Source: Serinicoccus hydrothermalis (GTDB lineage Bacteria; Actinomycetota; Actinomycetes; Actinomycetales; Dermatophilaceae). Taken from it: a stretch of DNA of 64,000 nt. The position numbers were made by a program, and so were the translations under genes. Numbering within the stretch: position 1 is the stretch's first letter; every line of letters starts with the position of its first letter. Where the stretch lies: the NCBI RefSeq assembly GCF_001685415.1, contig NZ_CP014989.1:2418001-2482000 (forward strand), written 5' to 3'. Under the pieces are notes generated by a model that saw nothing but the letters and a program-made list of their open reading frames with translations, ran no database searches and was not told the origin of the DNA. Positions 63,054-64,000 of the stretch are shown in pieces.

Positions 63054-64000
63054 GTGACCCCGGCTCCCTACCTCGCCCTGGTGCTCGGGGTCGCGATCCT
63101 GTGCCAGCTCGTGGCCTACCGCCTGCGGGTGCCCTCCATCCTGTTGCTGCTCGTCGCCGGCTTCGGCCTGGGGCAGTGGGTGTCGCCGGAGAGCGTGCTC
63201 GGCCGGGACGTGCTCTTCGCCGGCGTCAACCTGTGCGTCGGCATCATCCTCTTCGAGGGCTCGCTGTCGCTGCGCTTCCGCGAGCTGCGCGGGCTGAGCA
63301 GCGCCGTCGTCCGGCTGTGCTCGGTCACCGTCCTGCTGGCCTGGGGGCTGACCACCGCCGCCGGGATCGCCGCGGGCGTCGAGTGGCAGCTCTCGCTGCT
63401 CGTCGGGGCGGTGCTGGTGGTGACCGGACCGACGGTCATCGCGCCGATCATCCGGCAGCTGCGCCCCACCAGGCGGGTCTCCTCGATGCTGCGCTGGGAG
63501 GGCATCGTCGTCGACCCCATCGGCGCGATCCTCGCGGTCCTCGTCTTCCAGGCCCTCATCGTCGGCGGCCCGGACGGGGCGCTGACGACCGCGGCTCTGA
63601 CCCTGGGCCGCACCGTCCTCATCTCCACCGTGCTGGCGCTCGCCTTCGGCGTACTGCTGGAGGTGGCGATGCGCCGCCACCTCATCCCCGACTTCCTCGA
63701 GGGCGTGGCCTTCCTGGCCGTGGCGGTCGGTTCGCTGGTCATCTCCAACGAGCTCCAGGCCGAGAGCGGCCTGCTCACGGTGACGATGCTCGGCATCTAC
63801 CTCGCGAACCGGCCGGGCCTGCGCCTGGAGCACGTGCGGGAGTTCAAGGAGCACCTGCAGGTGCTCATCGTCGGGGCGCTCTTCGTCCTGCTGGCCGGTC
63901 GTGTCGGCCCGGGCGAGGTGGTCGCCATCGCCCCGACGGCCGCGGTCTTCGTGCTGCTGCTCGTGCTGGTCGTGCGCCCGGCCTCGGTGGCGCTGGGGCT
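63054..64000 (+). CDS. Cation:proton antiporter (CPA1 type), runs off the window
   Basis: Partial at the 3' edge: 315 codons are visible. VTPAPYLALVLGVAILCQLV opens TM1; LFAGVNLCVGIILFEGSLSLR and VLVVTGPTVIAPIIRQLRPT are the CPA1-like paired segments, and WEGIVVDPIGAILAVLVFQA carries the conserved acidic pair region. It exchanges Na+ or K+ for protons. GTG at 63054 is seven bases after CAGACT (63041-63046), suggesting a leaderless message. Divergent from the methyltransferase. Confidence 0.85.
   Translation, partial: MTPAPYLALVLGVAILCQLVAYRLRVPSILLLLVAGFGLGQWVSPESVLGRDVLFAGVNLCVGIILFEGSLSLRFRELRGLSSAVVRLCSVTVLLAWGLTTAAGIAAGVEWQLSLLVGAVLVVTGPTVIAPIIRQLRPTRRVSSMLRWEGIVVDPIGAILAVLVFQALIVGGPDGALTTAALTLGRTVLISTVLALAFGVLLEVAMRRHLIPDFLEGVAFLAVAVGSLVISNELQAESGLLTVTMLGIYLANRPGLRLEHVREFKEHLQVLIVGALFVLLAGRVGPGEVVAIAPTAAVFVLLLVLVVRPASVALG

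Overview
The window is a very GC-rich stretch of chromosome (I estimate a little over 70% G+C). Gene content and gene structure point to an aerobic, heterotrophic actinobacterium: a MoeZ-type adenylyltransferase/rhodanese, LytTR-controlled acetate transport, an iron box of the DtxR/IdeR type, many leaderless gene starts, and packed operons joined by ATGA/GTGA overlaps. I would guess the Intrasporangiaceae/Ornithinimicrobiaceae group, but that is inference. I see no rRNA, tRNA, phage, plasmid, transposase or CRISPR locus, so this looks like ordinary core and near-core chromosome carrying several intergenic repeat families.

Layout. 1-957: a small membrane protein with atypical codons, then a non-coding stretch with a palindromic repeat. 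958-8601: a purine salvage/oxidation operon (xdhA, xdhB, xdhC, guaD, purine permease). 8655-15703: acetate sensing, uptake and activation (LytS-type kinase, LytTR regulator, DUF485-like protein, SSS symporter, acetyl-CoA synthetase) with a SurA-like lipoprotein between. 15755-22000: Rrf2 regulator, TauE/SafE exporter, flavin-oxidoreductase-like protein, Nramp-related transporter, MOSC protein, VOC protein, MarR regulator with divergent DinB protein. 22056-27328: FMN-dependent lactate-type dehydrogenase, a frameshifted uracil-DNA-glycosylase-like gene, a TDT-family transporter with divergent LysR regulator, a SUKH/DUF4303-like protein. 27429-32783: a four-gene NAD-linked molybdenum formate dehydrogenase operon. 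32806-37597: MFS exporter, GH13 enzyme, NarL-like regulator, family 2 glycosyltransferase. 37641-46584: molybdenum-cofactor genes (moeZ, mobA, moaD, moaA, mogA) interleaved with two acetyltransferases and an unusual pair of a solute-binding lipoprotein and an NCS1 permease. 46634-50992: MarR regulator, MMPL exporter, spermidine-synthase-like membrane protein. 51049-57221: a tandem pair of PH-like proteins, one broken, and an iron-siderophore importer (ATPase, two permeases, binding protein) with a divergent siderophore-interacting protein and a shared iron box. 57194-64000: SUKH-4-like protein, ilvA, pfkA, bioY, a repeat-filled gap, a coiled-coil protein, a small methyltransferase and the start of a cation/proton antiporter.

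How it fits together. Molybdenum enzymes dominate: xanthine dehydrogenase and formate dehydrogenase both need the cofactor made or handed over by moaA, mogA, moaD, moeZ and mobA, and the MOSC protein may also belong to that chemistry. Carbon entry is through purines, acetate, lactate and formate.

The least expected signals are at DNA level. (1) A hexamer, GTATGC or its complement GCATAC, occurs roughly 90 times in both orientations, and codons that are otherwise rare here (ATA, TAT, GCA, CAT) sit mostly inside it. (2) A family of four intergenic palindromic repeats. (3) About twenty gene starts that lie 6-7 bases after a NANNNT -10 box. (4) An in-frame repeat-derived insertion in mobA. (5) The solute-binding-protein/NCS1 permease pair, a possible uncharacterised transport arrangement.
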